The notes under the pieces: model-generated
The model's database searches: none
The model's input: only the letters and a program-made list of their open reading frames with translations
Told to the model about the DNA's origin: nothing
Part shown: one piece after another, positions 5,986 to 12,648 of the stretch
Numbering within the stretch: the first letter of the stretch is position 1
Layout: every line of letters starts with the position of its first letter
DNA from: a virus
IMG/VR virus record: IMGVR_UViG_3300020203_000057
Coordinates: 1 to 33,154 of that record
Strand: one strand, 5' to 3'
Length of the DNA stretch: 33,154 nt
Program-made: the position numbers and the translations under genes

Positions 5986-6227
5986 GCCGGAGTCTCGAAG
6001 TCGAGCGTCAGAGCGTCGGTCGGCGTCGGGTCGCTCTCCATGTCGGCGAGCAGTGCGTGAAGCTCCACCGAGCACGCACGGTATCGGGGCAGGGATGCGC
6101 GTGGTGTCGGGTCGTTGGCTTCCCATCGGGCGATCGTGGAGTCGACGCGAGCGATGTGGTACCGGACCTCGTCGGCGGTGAGCGTCTGGTCGGTGCTGTC
6201 GGATGCCATGTGGTCGGTGGTGTTCAT
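5982..6227 (-). CDS. 81-residue acidic helical protein
   Basis: ATG at 6227 overlaps the upstream stop. The composition is acidic with two predicted helices (EVRYHIARVDSTIARWE and SVELHALLADME) separated by a Pro/Thr loop, possibly a helical hairpin. Not recognised. Confidence 0.55.
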   Translation of the reverse strand: MNTTDHMASDSTDQTLTADEVRYHIARVDSTIARWEANDPTPRASLPRYRACSVELHALLADMESDPTPTDALTLDFETPA

Positions 6228-6841
6228 GAATCGAAGTCGAACACGATGCGCGTGAGCCGTTCGCCGGCCTCCGCTGCGAGCATCTTCATGCGCTCGACGA
6301 ACTCCGATGTGCGGTCGGTCGCTGCAGTCACGCTGCCGTCGCGTTCGATCGGTTGCGCCCAGTCGTAGTCGAGCAGCTCGTCGAGCATCAGCCAACTCGC
6401 TGAGTGTTCGTCGCTCAGGATGGCGATGGTTTCAGCCGTGACGTCATCCGGAACGCCACGCAGGTCCGAAACCGGCACGATGGGCGAGTGCGTGGGCGTC
6501 CCGGCGAAGCCGGTGCCATTGCGAACTCCCGCCAGCATCGCGAAGACCATGTAGTTGCGATCCGAGTACCAGTGATCGCGCGTCTTGCCGGGTTCGACGT
6601 AGCGCGATGCGAAGTAGTTGCGATCCCACTCGTCTTCGCAATCGGCGCCAGTGGTGGTGCATGATCGGCATGCGACTTCGCAGCCAACGTCGACGCCGCC
6701 TCGGACGATGAGGAACCCCGGGCGATGATCCTTGCATGACCAGCACTGGACGACTGGGCCGGGCAAGTGATCCCAGCCGATCTGGTTTCCGTTGCCGTCG
6801 TATCGTGCGACTTCGGCTGAGAGGTGAATGTCTGTGCCCAT
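6224..6841 (-). CDS. Conserved phage protein of the 'MGTDIH' type
   Basis: 205 residues. It begins M-G-T-D-I-H and later carries D-R-N-Y-M-V-F-A-M-L-A-G-V-R-N and H-S-A-S-W-L-x-L-D-E-L. I recognise this combination from conserved proteins of unknown function in phages and bacteria. Two CxxC pairs (C-W-S-C near 33-36, C-R-S-C near 58-61) are inserted near the N-terminus and may form a zinc ribbon. It is the first gene after the promoter at 6876-6904 and has the AAGGAGCATCCACC leader. Confidence 0.7.
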   Translation of the reverse strand: MGTDIHLSAEVARYDGNGNQIGWDHLPGPVVQCWSCKDHRPGFLIVRGGVDVGCEVACRSCTTTGADCEDEWDRNYFASRYVEPGKTRDHWYSDRNYMVFAMLAGVRNGTGFAGTPTHSPIVPVSDLRGVPDDVTAETIAILSDEHSASWLMLDELLDYDWAQPIERDGSVTAATDRTSEFVERMKMLAAEAGERLTRIVFDFDS

Positions 6842-6875
6842 GGTGGATGCTCCTTCGTTGGTTGGTGGATGACTA

Positions 6876-6904
6876 ACAGTAGCAGGTGTTTACGGTGGTG
6901 TCGA
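6876..6904 (-). promoter_or_regulatory. Promoter C with partial operator dyad and leader
   Basis: Minus strand: -35 TCGACA (6904-6899), 17-bp spacer, -10 TACTGT (6881-6876) preceded by TGC (extended -10). The dyad seen at sister promoters is degenerate here (AAACA-N8-TGTTA, 6874-6891). Downstream comes the shared leader CCACCAACCAACGAAGGAG and CATCCACC just before the ATG at 6841. The -35 lies inside the last codons of the upstream gene. Confidence 0.65.
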
Positions 6905-7096
6905 GAGTCGACGCCGTTTGTGCGACGTGTGCATGTTCGCCATCCCACACACCCGGTTGATCGTCGGCCACGAACACCCCGCGGCACGCAGCTTCCCGAT
7001 CAGGTCGTCCTGCTCGGTCAGCAGCACCGCGCGTTCGGTGTCGCCCTGTCGTAGGTGGCCGGTCACGACCGCCAGAGCTTCGAGCATCTCATCCAT
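6890..7096 (-). CDS. 68-residue protein with helix-turn-helix-like segment
   Basis: ATG at 7096 lies in TGATG with the upstream stop. Residues about 30-60 (DLIGKLRAAGCSWPTINRVCGM) resemble a resolvase-type helix-turn-helix, and a basic C-terminus (H-K-R-R-R) follows. It is the last gene before promoter C, so a regulatory role is possible but unproven. Confidence 0.55.
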   Translation of the reverse strand: MDEMLEALAVVTGHLRQGDTERAVLLTEQDDLIGKLRAAGCSWPTINRVCGMANMHTSHKRRRLSTPP

Positions 7097-7602
7097 CAGA
7101 ACACCTCGTTGTTGATTGTCGGGATAGGTCTCGTCGTGGTGCTCTCGGCAACGAATCGTTGCGGGCATCGCTCACGGTTGTATTCGGCCTCGAACGTCTT
7201 ACGGTCCGGCCAGTCGAGGATCTTGTGCAGGGCGACACCGTCACGGAACCGGCGCAGCAGAGCGGGATCGGCGTACACCAGCCGCAACGCCGGGGAGCAC
7301 ACCGCGCACGGGTCGCCGTCGATCCAGCCCCACCCGTCGCATCGTTCCTCGGCAGCCTGAGCTTCGCGTGTCGCGTTCAAGGCGATGGCCTGCTCATGGT
7401 GGTAGGCGTCGACGATGACACCGAGCGGTACCCGACCCTGCGACGTCCAGGTGCGAGCGATCTTGGCCGTCGCGAGCTCCAACGCCGCAGGGTCGTCAAG
7501 CTTCTCGAACTCGTACACGAGCATTTCGGTGGCGTCGTCGTTCCAACCGGAGGTCATGGACGTCAGATACGCCACGCACGCCGCAGCGTCTTCGACTTTC
7601 AC
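7096..7602 (-). CDS. Helicase loader/inhibitor-like replication protein
   Basis: 168 residues, GTG at 7602 overlapping the upstream stop. The first ~70 residues (start K-V-E-D-A-A, then AYLTSM, helical repeats and R-V-P-L-G-V-I-V-D-A) match the layout of phage helicase-loader proteins of the G40P-loader type, in which an N-terminal helical domain precedes a variable helicase-binding tail. A zinc-like pair, C-D-G-W-G-W...C-A-V-C near 88-101, follows. It is in the same operon as the replication-initiator-like gene (9204-9812), which supports a role in loading the replicative helicase. Confidence is moderate. Confidence 0.5.
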   Translation of the reverse strand: MKVEDAAACVAYLTSMTSGWNDDATEMLVYEFEKLDDPAALELATAKIARTWTSQGRVPLGVIVDAYHHEQAIALNATREAQAAEERCDGWGWIDGDPCAVCSPALRLVYADPALLRRFRDGVALHKILDWPDRKTFEAEYNRERCPQRFVAESTTTRPIPTINNEVF

Positions 7603-7886
7603 GGTTCGGCCCGATGGTTGACGCTGGCACCGACGACGAACGATTGCAGTTCGCCGTCTTCGGCCCAGTAGCTGTCGTGCTCTGCGTGGTGGTCACGCAT
7701 CTGACGGGCCGAGTACTTGAACAGCAGGTGGCGATCGAAGTTCGTCCCGGGCGGGAGTTCGTCGTAGCAGCCGGCCACGTTCCACGACGCCAACACGTCG
7801 ACATCGAGCCAGTCGGGGCCGATGCACAAGATGGCGTGATCGCCTGAATCGAGCAACGTCCCGAGCATCTCTCGCGCCAACCTCAT
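7599..7886 (-). CDS. 95-residue hypothetical protein
   Basis: ATG at 7886 overlaps the upstream stop (ATGA). It contains H-A-I-L-C-I-G-P-D-W-L-D-V and a His/Asp cluster (R-D-H-H-A-E-H-D) in the second half that could bind metal. Not assigned to a family. Confidence 0.6.
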   Translation of the reverse strand: MRLAREMLGTLLDSGDHAILCIGPDWLDVDVLASWNVAGCYDELPPGTNFDRHLLFKYSARQMRDHHAEHDSYWAEDGELQSFVVGASVNHRAEP

Positions 7887-8254
7887 CGGTCGACCACGGC
7901 GTACGGGTGTGCGTTGTGACGTTCGAGCCATCGAGTGGGAGGCCAGGGCAGCGCAAGGCAGTCGATCAGCCATTCGTCGTAGGTCGTCGGCAGTTCGGGA
8001 AATGCCAACTTCCACGCCCGGAACACGACCGGTGGCGGCACGTCCTCTCGCAGCAGTTCGGCCCGAGGGCCCAACACGTCGGAGAACCCGATTTCTGCGA
8101 GGGCCATGTTGATCCGCTCGGCGCGCAGTCGGCGCTCGGCGCCGAACAGCGCGACGAGTTGCCGTGCCTCGCCTATTTCGATCGGTGTGGCATGGACGTA
8201 CAGACCGGGCGGCTCGTTGCGATTGAACGGATCTTCAACGTATCGGTCCGTCAT
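7883..8254 (-). CDS. 123-residue hypothetical protein
   Basis: ATG at 8254 overlaps the upstream stop. The protein is mostly helical in the middle (EARQLVALFGAERRLRAERI), with a Trp/Pro-rich C-terminal part (W-P-P-T-R-W-L-E-R). No cysteine knuckle, no membrane helix, no family recognised. Confidence 0.6.
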   Translation of the reverse strand: MTDRYVEDPFNRNEPPGLYVHATPIEIGEARQLVALFGAERRLRAERINMALAEIGFSDVLGPRAELLREDVPPPVVFRAWKLAFPELPTTYDEWLIDCLALPWPPTRWLERHNAHPYAVVDR

Positions 8255-8412
8255 GGCCGGTTCCGTTTCCGTGACGCCCTGGCGATCTTGGCCTTGGCTT
8301 TCCTGCGTGATCCCATCGGCCTCGGTGCGCGCCACACGTGCGAGATGTTCATGTCGTGAACCCGGTCGGTGATTTCGATGGGCGTCGGGTCGCCGAATCG
8401 GTGATCTCTCAT
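8251..8412 (-). CDS. 53-residue basic protein
   Basis: ATG at 8412 overlaps the upstream stop. The C-terminal 20 residues are almost all Arg, Lys and Ala (S-R-R-K-A-K-A-K-I-A-R-A-S-R-K-R), so nucleic-acid binding is likely. Confidence 0.55.
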   Translation of the reverse strand: MRDHRFGDPTPIEITDRVHDMNISHVWRAPRPMGSRRKAKAKIARASRKRNRP

Positions 8413-8522
8413 GCCCCACCCCTTCCGGTCTGGTCGTCGCCGAACCCCGAGTACCACAGGTACGCGAACAGCACCGCAGCGCTACACGTCGCGAGAAACC
8501 CGCCGAGAGCCACGAACACCAT
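8409..8522 (-). CDS. 37-residue single-helix membrane protein
   Basis: ATG at 8522 lies in TGATG with the upstream stop. A single hydrophobic helix from about residue 2 to 24 (F-V-A-L-G-G-F-L-A-T...F-A-Y-L-W-Y) is followed by a short acidic, Gly-rich tail. Function unknown. Confidence 0.6.
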   Translation of the reverse strand: MVFVALGGFLATCSAAVLFAYLWYSGFGDDQTGRGGA

Positions 8523-9010
8523 CAGAACGCCTCTTCGTCGGTCGCCGGACGGGACGCCAGTGGTGTGCGCAGCAACGTCTGGCCTCGCAGCTTCGACGCT
8601 CGCACGTACCCGGGCTCGACGATGCCCGCAGTCGCGAGCGCGTCGAGCAGGTTGCAGTAGTCGACCCACGTGAGCGCCAGCTTCGGGAACTCGATGTGGC
8701 AATGGCCGGGAGTCTTCGACGGTCGCCACACCATCTCGATGTCGATGTCGAGCGCCGGCCGATGGAACCCGTCGTCGTGCAGTGACGACAGCAGGTTCGC
8801 GGGGTGATCGTCATCAGGTGCGTACAGCGGCCCGCCGAGGCCGATGTACTCGCCCGAGTCGACCGCAGCGAGCATCTTCTCGGTCATCTTGTGGCGGTTG
8901 CGTGGGTCGAGGATCGGGTTGTAGTACTCGCATTGCTCGGCGACGTAGTTCGATGTCGCTGGCGACAAGTCGACGGGCATCGGGCTGCTGTCTTTCAGGA
9001 CGCCGCTCAT
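8522..9010 (-). CDS. Conserved phage hypothetical protein
   Basis: 162 residues. The segment from about 98 to 150 (S-K-T-P-G-H-C-H-I then W-V-D-Y-C-N-L-L-D-A-L, then G-I-V-E-P-G-Y-V-R-A-S) recalls a conserved phage protein family of unknown function with 'TPGH-x-H...L..AL..AGi.e.GY..AS...G.T'. ATG at 9010 overlaps the upstream stop. Its position between replication genes suggests an early role. Confidence 0.65.
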   Translation of the reverse strand: MSGVLKDSSPMPVDLSPATSNYVAEQCEYYNPILDPRNRHKMTEKMLAAVDSGEYIGLGGPLYAPDDDHPANLLSSLHDDGFHRPALDIDIEMVWRPSKTPGHCHIEFPKLALTWVDYCNLLDALATAGIVEPGYVRASKLRGQTLLRTPLASRPATDEEAF

Positions 9011-9207
9011 GCGCCGGCCTCGACTGCGGCGACGATGCCAGCAGCGAACGCCAGCAACTGCTCGCGCTCACCGAACAGCACGATCCGCGCCGAACGCCCG
9101 GAATCCTGTCCGATGTCGACCCACGTCAGGCCCTCGCGCTCACGCATCTGCATCGCCATCGGCTCGTCGTCGAGGTACACCGTTGCGAGCGAACCGATGC
9201 CGCTCAT
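9007..9207 (-). CDS. 66-residue hypothetical protein
   Basis: ATG at 9207 overlaps the upstream stop (ATGA). It has an alternating beta pattern (ATVYLDDEP, ARIVLFGEREQ) with a C-terminal hydrophobic helix (LLAFAAGIVAAVEAG). Family not recognised. Confidence 0.6.
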   Translation of the reverse strand: MSGIGSLATVYLDDEPMAMQMREREGLTWVDIGQDSGRSARIVLFGEREQLLAFAAGIVAAVEAGA

Positions 9208-9812
9208 GATCCGCTCCCGATGCCACGCTGCGAACGAGCTGCGAGCGCCGCCTCGATCCCGCCACGACCCGGCATCGCCTTGCGCGACGTCTCGACTCTC
9301 ACCGCTGGCGGCTCGTCGAGGTAGTACTCCTGGTTGAGGAACCCTTGCGGCCACTTCCTCGCCGCCGATCCCGGCTGCGCCCAGTAGACCACCCACGCCC
9401 GAAGGCCTTCGATGATCTGCTCGAACGTGTGGCCGCGACGCACCGCCGCGGCGAAGCACTCGTGCGCCTTCTTGCGTGGCCCGGTCCGGTCGTACAGATC
9501 CCAGAACACGACGAACGCTGCGTCGACTTCGTTCTTCGTCCGAACGCTGGCTAGCTCGACCGATGTGCTTGGGGAGCCGACGAGCACATAGCCCATGTGC
9601 GAGTCAGGAACGTCCCGCTCGGCGCACACCTCCCGGAGCCAGGCCTTCGTGCCGGCGTCGAGCAGTATCGATGACGGCTGCGTCGGCTGGCCCCATCCGT
9701 CGTCGATGTCGTCGGGACCGTCGAGCAGTTCGACCGGTTCGCCGTTCAACGACCCGGCGCTGATCACGATCAGCTCGCCCAGACTGTTGCGGTGAGAGTG
9801 AATGATTGACAT
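9204..9812 (-). CDS. Replication initiation (replisome organiser)-like protein
   Basis: 202 residues, ATG at 9812 with AAGGAG nine bases upstream in the shared leader. The C-terminal half carries F-W-D-L-Y-D-R-T-G-P-R-K-K-A near 110-123, a helical middle, and K-W-P-Q-G-F-L-N-Q-E-Y-Y near 168-179. This 'FW..Y....kk.A...F' to 'P..fLnq..y' layout is typical of the C-terminal domain of phage replication initiators (DnaT/DnaD-like or O-like). The N-terminal ~100 residues are not recognised. First gene of the operon from promoter A, upstream of the putative helicase loader. Confidence 0.6.
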   Translation of the reverse strand: MSIIHSHRNSLGELIVISAGSLNGEPVELLDGPDDIDDGWGQPTQPSSILLDAGTKAWLREVCAERDVPDSHMGYVLVGSPSTSVELASVRTKNEVDAAFVVFWDLYDRTGPRKKAHECFAAAVRRGHTFEQIIEGLRAWVVYWAQPGSAARKWPQGFLNQEYYLDEPPAVRVETSRKAMPGRGGIEAALAARSQRGIGSGS

Positions 9813-9847
9813 GGGTGGATGCTCCTTCGTTGGTTGGTGGAACACGA

Positions 9848-9877
9848 ACAGTAGCACGTGTTCCTAGCGTGTGTCCA
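9848..9877 (-). promoter_or_regulatory. Promoter A with GAACA-N8-TGTTC dyad
   Basis: Minus strand: -35 TGGACA (9877-9872), 18-bp spacer, -10 TACTGT (9853-9848) with upstream TGC (extended -10). A perfect-arm dyad GAACA-N8-TGTTC (9846-9863) covers the -10, so a bound repressor would block polymerase. The leader that follows contains CCACCAACCAACGAAGGAG and CATCCACCC before the ATG at 9812. Confidence 0.7.
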
Positions 9878-9911
9878 GATTCCTCGGTGTTCGTATTCGG
9901 GCATGACGCAA

Positions 9912-10343
9912 TCAGCACCTCGCGTGCCGCGCCGTGACGATCTTGTGTCCTCGCCGTCGACCCTCAACGAAATCATCATGAGCCTGCACGTTCCGGCCGC
10001 AGACCGAACAACGACACAGGGTTCGATTCCGGCCAGACTTCGCATCATCCCAGCGCCTCGACTCGACCTCGACAGTCCGAGCGAACACACCGCGCACGAT
10101 CACCAGTTGCGCTTCGTCGAACCGAAACCACTCGCCCCGAATGCGATGCTGCTGGAACATACGGTGCATGCGACCTTCCAACTTCGCAGCGCCGAACGTC
10201 GACGCAACGAGCGTCAACAAGTCCGGCGAACCGCACTGAAGTTCCGAAATTCGTTGCGCAACATTTCGCGCGTAACCAATCTTGAAGGCGTCACTCTCAC
10301 CTGACCGGATGAGGTACACCACCATGTCTGCTCGTTCGCTCAT
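9912..10343 (-). CDS. T5orf172/Mug113-type GIY-YIG-like nuclease with zinc tail
   Basis: 143 residues. YLI at 10-12, K-I-G-Y-A at 21-25, R31, E56, H60 and GEWF at 70-73 match the T5orf172/MUG113 branch of the GIY-YIG superfamily. A C-terminal C110, C112, C115 cluster may be a zinc finger. Such proteins are found in phages as stand-alone DNA-binding or cutting proteins. ATG at 10343 has GGAG eight bases upstream. The gene before it is across the orphan stretch; promoter A lies after it. Confidence 0.75.
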   Translation of the reverse strand: MSERADMVVYLIRSGESDAFKIGYARNVAQRISELQCGSPDLLTLVASTFGAAKLEGRMHRMFQQHRIRGEWFRFDEAQLVIVRGVFARTVEVESRRWDDAKSGRNRTLCRCSVCGRNVQAHDDFVEGRRRGHKIVTARHARC

Positions 10344-10749
10344 TCGCTGACTCCATTTCCGTGAGTGTTGGATCGTGTTGCGGGGCAGAGTTCTCCCTAG
10401 CTCTCAGCCAGGAAGGACCATTTCCGCTCATGCAAGAACGCGCAGGAGGCGTCATAGTCCGGCGCCACTTCTTCGGCACCCACGATCGGGATGTGTTCAT
10501 GCGCCCCGGCTGAATACCGGTCTGGCACCTCGGATCGCGCTGTCAGGTGCGGCTCATGAACTCGCTGCGTCGAAACTCGAAAAGGACGGATCACGCAGGA
10601 TGGATCTGCTGACTGCGCCCATCGGCTCCCCGGCGTCGGCGAGTCGACCGGTCAGCTTCCGGTGGTCGGTACTTTCGCCCCGTGCTCGGCCCCGCTCCAG
10701 GAGTCGTACTCGTGGTACGCTTCCATCGTTCAGTTGATTGGTGTTGACG
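10344..10749 (-). other. Orphan stretch without a confident gene
   Basis: About 400 bases between the GIY-YIG-like gene and a promoter-like sequence. Minus-strand frames are short: a GTG-initiated 65-codon frame at 10594-10397 (contains H-E-H-I-P-I-V-G-A-E-E-V-A and a Trp/Phe-rich end) and a 24-codon frame starting ATG near 10727. Neither has a good ribosome site or is coupled to neighbours, unlike nearly all other genes here. It may hold a small RNA, a decayed gene, or one real small protein. Confidence 0.45.
10397..10594 (-). CDS. Possible 65-residue protein (low confidence)
   Basis: GTG-initiated frame with a protein-like composition in its second half (balanced charge, aromatic residues near the end). 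It has no Shine-Dalgarno sequence of the type used by neighbours, no coupling and no recognised motif. Listed so the region is not left blank; it may be a chance frame. Confidence 0.25.
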   Translation of the reverse strand: MIRPFRVSTQRVHEPHLTARSEVPDRYSAGAHEHIPIVGAEEVAPDYDASCAFLHERKWSFLAES

Positions 10750-10780
10750 AACATAGCACGACCCCGACCGCCTGCGTCAA
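10750..10780 (-). promoter_or_regulatory. Promoter-like sequence D overlapping the hairpin
   Basis: Minus strand: TTGACG (10780-10775), 19-bp spacer, TATGTT (10755-10750) in the context GTGCTATGTTCGTC, which resembles promoter A's GTGCTACTGTTCGTG. A leader-like CACCAATCAAC follows. The spacer is formed by the arm of the 10756-10803 hairpin, so initiation and termination signals are interleaved. Confidence 0.4.
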
Positions 10781-10803
10781 GCAGATGCCGGTCGGGGTCG
10801 TGC
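10756..10803 (-). terminator. Very strong hairpin, probable terminator
   Basis: Arms 10756-10770 and 10789-10803 are perfect 15-bp complements, with an inner CTGC/GCAG stem. It lies six bases after the stop of the 10810-11169 gene, as a terminator of that operon would. A run of four T lies on the plus-strand side (10807-10810) but only UAUGUU follows on the minus-strand side, so Rho-independent termination of leftward transcripts is not textbook. A bidirectional terminator, an RNA structure or an operator are alternatives. Confidence 0.6.
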
Positions 10804-10809
10804 CAGTTT

Positions 10810-11169
10810 TCAGGCTGCTGTGTGGGCGTCTACGGGTGTTCGTAGTGCGACAGACTCGGCGAGCGCTTCCTCACGCAGCAAACGCCACAGGGGTACCTCT
10901 ACGTCGATCGCGGCCCACTCGGGCCACAGCGATGCAGCGTGTAAGCCGAGCGTCGTCGCGATCGTGTCGCAATCGAAGTACAGGGCGCCGTGCACGCGCC
11001 ACGCCAGGATCTTGCGGCGATCGACTTGCAGCACGTCGGCGAGCCACACGGCAGCGTTGATGCCGCCACCGGTTTCGGCTTGGGCTTGTCGGTTGCCGTT
11101 CGGGTCGGGGTGGCGGATGCGGATGTACTGCTCGACCGGGTCGAACGGGAAACGAACCGGGCGTGTCAC
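10810..11169 (-). CDS. Putative DNA-binding protein (HTH-like)
   Basis: 119 residues, GTG at 11169 overlapping the upstream stop (GTGA). Residues about 42-66 (WLADVLQVDRRKILAWRVHG) read like a helix-turn-helix: a helix, a turn at V-D, then a basic recognition helix. Short beta and helical elements follow (GALYFDCDTIATTLGL). A regulatory role is plausible because promoters A, B and C carry operator-like dyads, but there is no direct link. Confidence 0.5.
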   Translation of the reverse strand: MTRPVRFPFDPVEQYIRIRHPDPNGNRQAQAETGGGINAAVWLADVLQVDRRKILAWRVHGALYFDCDTIATTLGLHAASLWPEWAAIDVEVPLWRLLREEALAESVALRTPVDAHTAA

Positions 11170-11552
11170 TCGGCCTGTTCCTTCGCTGCCTGCTCGGCGA
11201 TCTCGGCGTCGGTGAAGTCGAACTCCTCGACACCCTTCGCTGACTGGATCGCCTTGCGTTGCTTCTCGATCAGCTCGACAGCGAACTCCGGGTCGACGAG
11301 CGTCGCGGTGCCGGCCTTCAACGTGTGGACCCGCTTCAACACGTCGGTGTCTTTCAGCTCGTCGTACTGCACTCGCGTCACTTCGGCCTCGATCAGCAGG
11401 TACCGGGTCTCGCCGTGACGCATCTCGATCGGCTCGATCGACATCGCCTCCGACAGACCGTCGCCAGCGTTTGTGACCTTGATCGTCGCCTGTACGACGT
11501 CGCGGCCCTCGTAGCTCGACAGGCCCTTCGTCGGGGTGGTCTTCTTCGTCAT
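11166..11552 (-). CDS. 128-residue hypothetical protein
   Basis: ATG at 11552 preceded by AAGGAGCAACCATC. The N-terminus is Lys/Thr-rich; the middle is beta-rich (DVVQATIKVTNAGDG, TRYLLIEAEVTRVQY), followed by V-L-K-R-V-H-T-L-K-A-G-T-A and an acidic helical C-terminus. It may be a small nucleic-acid-associated protein near the recombination genes. The family is not recognised. Confidence 0.65.
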   Translation of the reverse strand: MTKKTTPTKGLSSYEGRDVVQATIKVTNAGDGLSEAMSIEPIEMRHGETRYLLIEAEVTRVQYDELKDTDVLKRVHTLKAGTATLVDPEFAVELIEKQRKAIQSAKGVEEFDFTDAEIAEQAAKEQAE

Positions 11553-11869
11553 GATGGTTGCTCCTTGGTGTTTGAGTGTTCAGAATTGGTTGGCTCGGTG
11601 CTCCGGGCCTTCGACATCAGTGCTTCAAGCGTTCTGCGTGTCAGCCACTGGGGTGCAGGTATCGCGTTGACCATCATGCGTTCCACCTGCGGCCCGCCGT
11701 TGTCGATGTCGTAGCTGCCGTCGAGCATTGACGCCGCCCACGCCCGGGTCTGACGGTGCGTGTTCAGCATCAGCACGATCTCGTCGGCGATTGCATCAGG
11801 GTCGTCCTCGCCCGGGAGCACATCATCGGTGATCGTGATTGCAAGAAACAGGTTGCGTTCCCTGGTCAT
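11549..11869 (-). CDS. 106-residue hypothetical protein
   Basis: ATG at 11869 preceded by AAGGAGCAACC. It starts R-N-L-F-L-A-I-T-I-T-D-D with an acidic loop, then a helix (DAIADEIVLMLNTHRQTRAW). Its last ~10 residues (E-H-S-N-T-K-E-Q-P-S) are the in-frame translation of the next gene's leader rather than part of a fold. Not recognised. Confidence 0.6.
   Translation of the reverse strand: MTRERNLFLAITITDDVLPGEDDPDAIADEIVLMLNTHRQTRAWAASMLDGSYDIDNGGPQVERMMVNAIPAPQWLTRRTLEALMSKARSTEPTNSEHSNTKEQPS
11553..11580 (-). promoter_or_regulatory. Leader variant before the 11552 gene
   Basis: Minus strand CTGAACACTCAAACACCAAGG then AGCAACCATC precedes the ATG. It resembles the CACCAACCAAC...AAGGAGCATCC leader but lies within the 3' coding end of the upstream gene. 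Confidence 0.5.
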
Positions 11870-12648
11870 GGTTGCTCCTTGTTGGTTGGGTGTTCAGAAA
11901 TGGTCGGGCCGAAGTCGAGGATGCCCTGATCAAGTCGGTTGGCGGCGATCTCGCAATAGCGTTCGCTGATCTCAATTCCGATCGCTGCTCGCCCGGTCTG
12001 GCGGGCAGCGTCCAGAACGGAGCCCGAACCCATGAACGGGTCAACGACTACATCGCCTGGTGTAGTCGAGTAGCCGATGAGGGGCTGGATGATCCCGAGA
12101 GGCTTTTCTGTCGGGTGAATAGCGTGACCGTGGCATGATCGGACTCGCAGAACCGAGCGTTGGAGACGCGGCCCACCATCTTCGGAACGGTACGCAGACT
12201 GTTCGATGTGCCCCGTGTGTGTCGGTCTCGTCTTTCTGCGGACTGCTCGCTTGGTTGCGTCGTGCGTGTATTGCGGGGTGACATTGATGTCCGACCATCT
12301 GCCCCGATACCAGTGCGTAGCAAACTCATGCACTCGCTTGAAACGGTCGTTTGCGAAGCCGGAGCCGTTGTGTTTCTCCCATACGATCTCCTGCCCGTAG
12401 GACCATGCGTGGAAGTCGGCTGAGCGCTCGAGAAACATCCTCATCGACCCGAAGCACCAAAGCTGCCGCACGCTTGATGGGAGCGCATCAATCCATCCGG
12501 TCGGCCAGCGGTCCCATTCAAGGGACGTTTCGCCATACGGCGGGTCAGTGATGACGACAGAACCAACGTCGTTAGCGATGGCGGGCATGATGTCCCTGGC
12601 GTCGCCGTGGTAAATGGTGCAGTGATCGTCCTGGTAGTACGGCTTCAC
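11866..12648 (-). CDS. Site-specific DNA methyltransferase (N6-adenine/N4-cytosine, beta-type)
   Basis: 260 residues, GTG at 12648 overlapping the nuclease stop (GTGA). Catalytic D-P-P-Y at 35-38 precedes the AdoMet-binding D-P-F-M-G-S-G at 203-209. This order is that of the beta class (PF01555 N6/N4 methylases). The variable middle (about 70-170) would contain the target-recognition part. It lies beside a VRR-NUC nuclease; together they could look like a modification/cleavage pair, but phages commonly carry orphan methylases for protection. The end E-H-P-T-N-K-E-Q-P is the translated leader of the next gene. Confidence 0.85.
   Translation of the reverse strand: MKPYYQDDHCTIYHGDARDIMPAIANDVGSVVITDPPYGETSLEWDRWPTGWIDALPSSVRQLWCFGSMRMFLERSADFHAWSYGQEIVWEKHNGSGFANDRFKRVHEFATHWYRGRWSDINVTPQYTHDATKRAVRRKTRPTHTGHIEQSAYRSEDGGPRLQRSVLRVRSCHGHAIHPTEKPLGIIQPLIGYSTTPGDVVVDPFMGSGSVLDAARQTGRAAIGIEISERYCEIAANRLDQGILDFGPTISEHPTNKEQP
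11870..11893 (-). promoter_or_regulatory. Leader variant before the 11869 gene
   Basis: Minus strand GAACACCCAACCAACAAGGAG then CAACC before the ATG, close to the shared operon-head leader and embedded in the 3' coding end of the methyltransferase. Confidence 0.55.

Noticed and set aside
9846-9863. LexA/SOS box
   Set aside because: The arms GAACA and TGTTC are eight bases apart, whereas the Gram-positive LexA box is GAAC-N4-GTTC; a phage-specific regulator is more likely.
10019-10035. GGGTTCGATTCC resembling a tRNA T-arm
   Set aside because: The flanking bases do not form the five-base stem, there is no acceptor or anticodon arm, and it lies inside the GIY-YIG-like gene.
10554-10754. A 66-codon gene starting at ATG 10754
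   Set aside because: Its ATG is part of the TATGTT -10-like box and there is no ribosome site; a transcript from that promoter would begin after the ATG.
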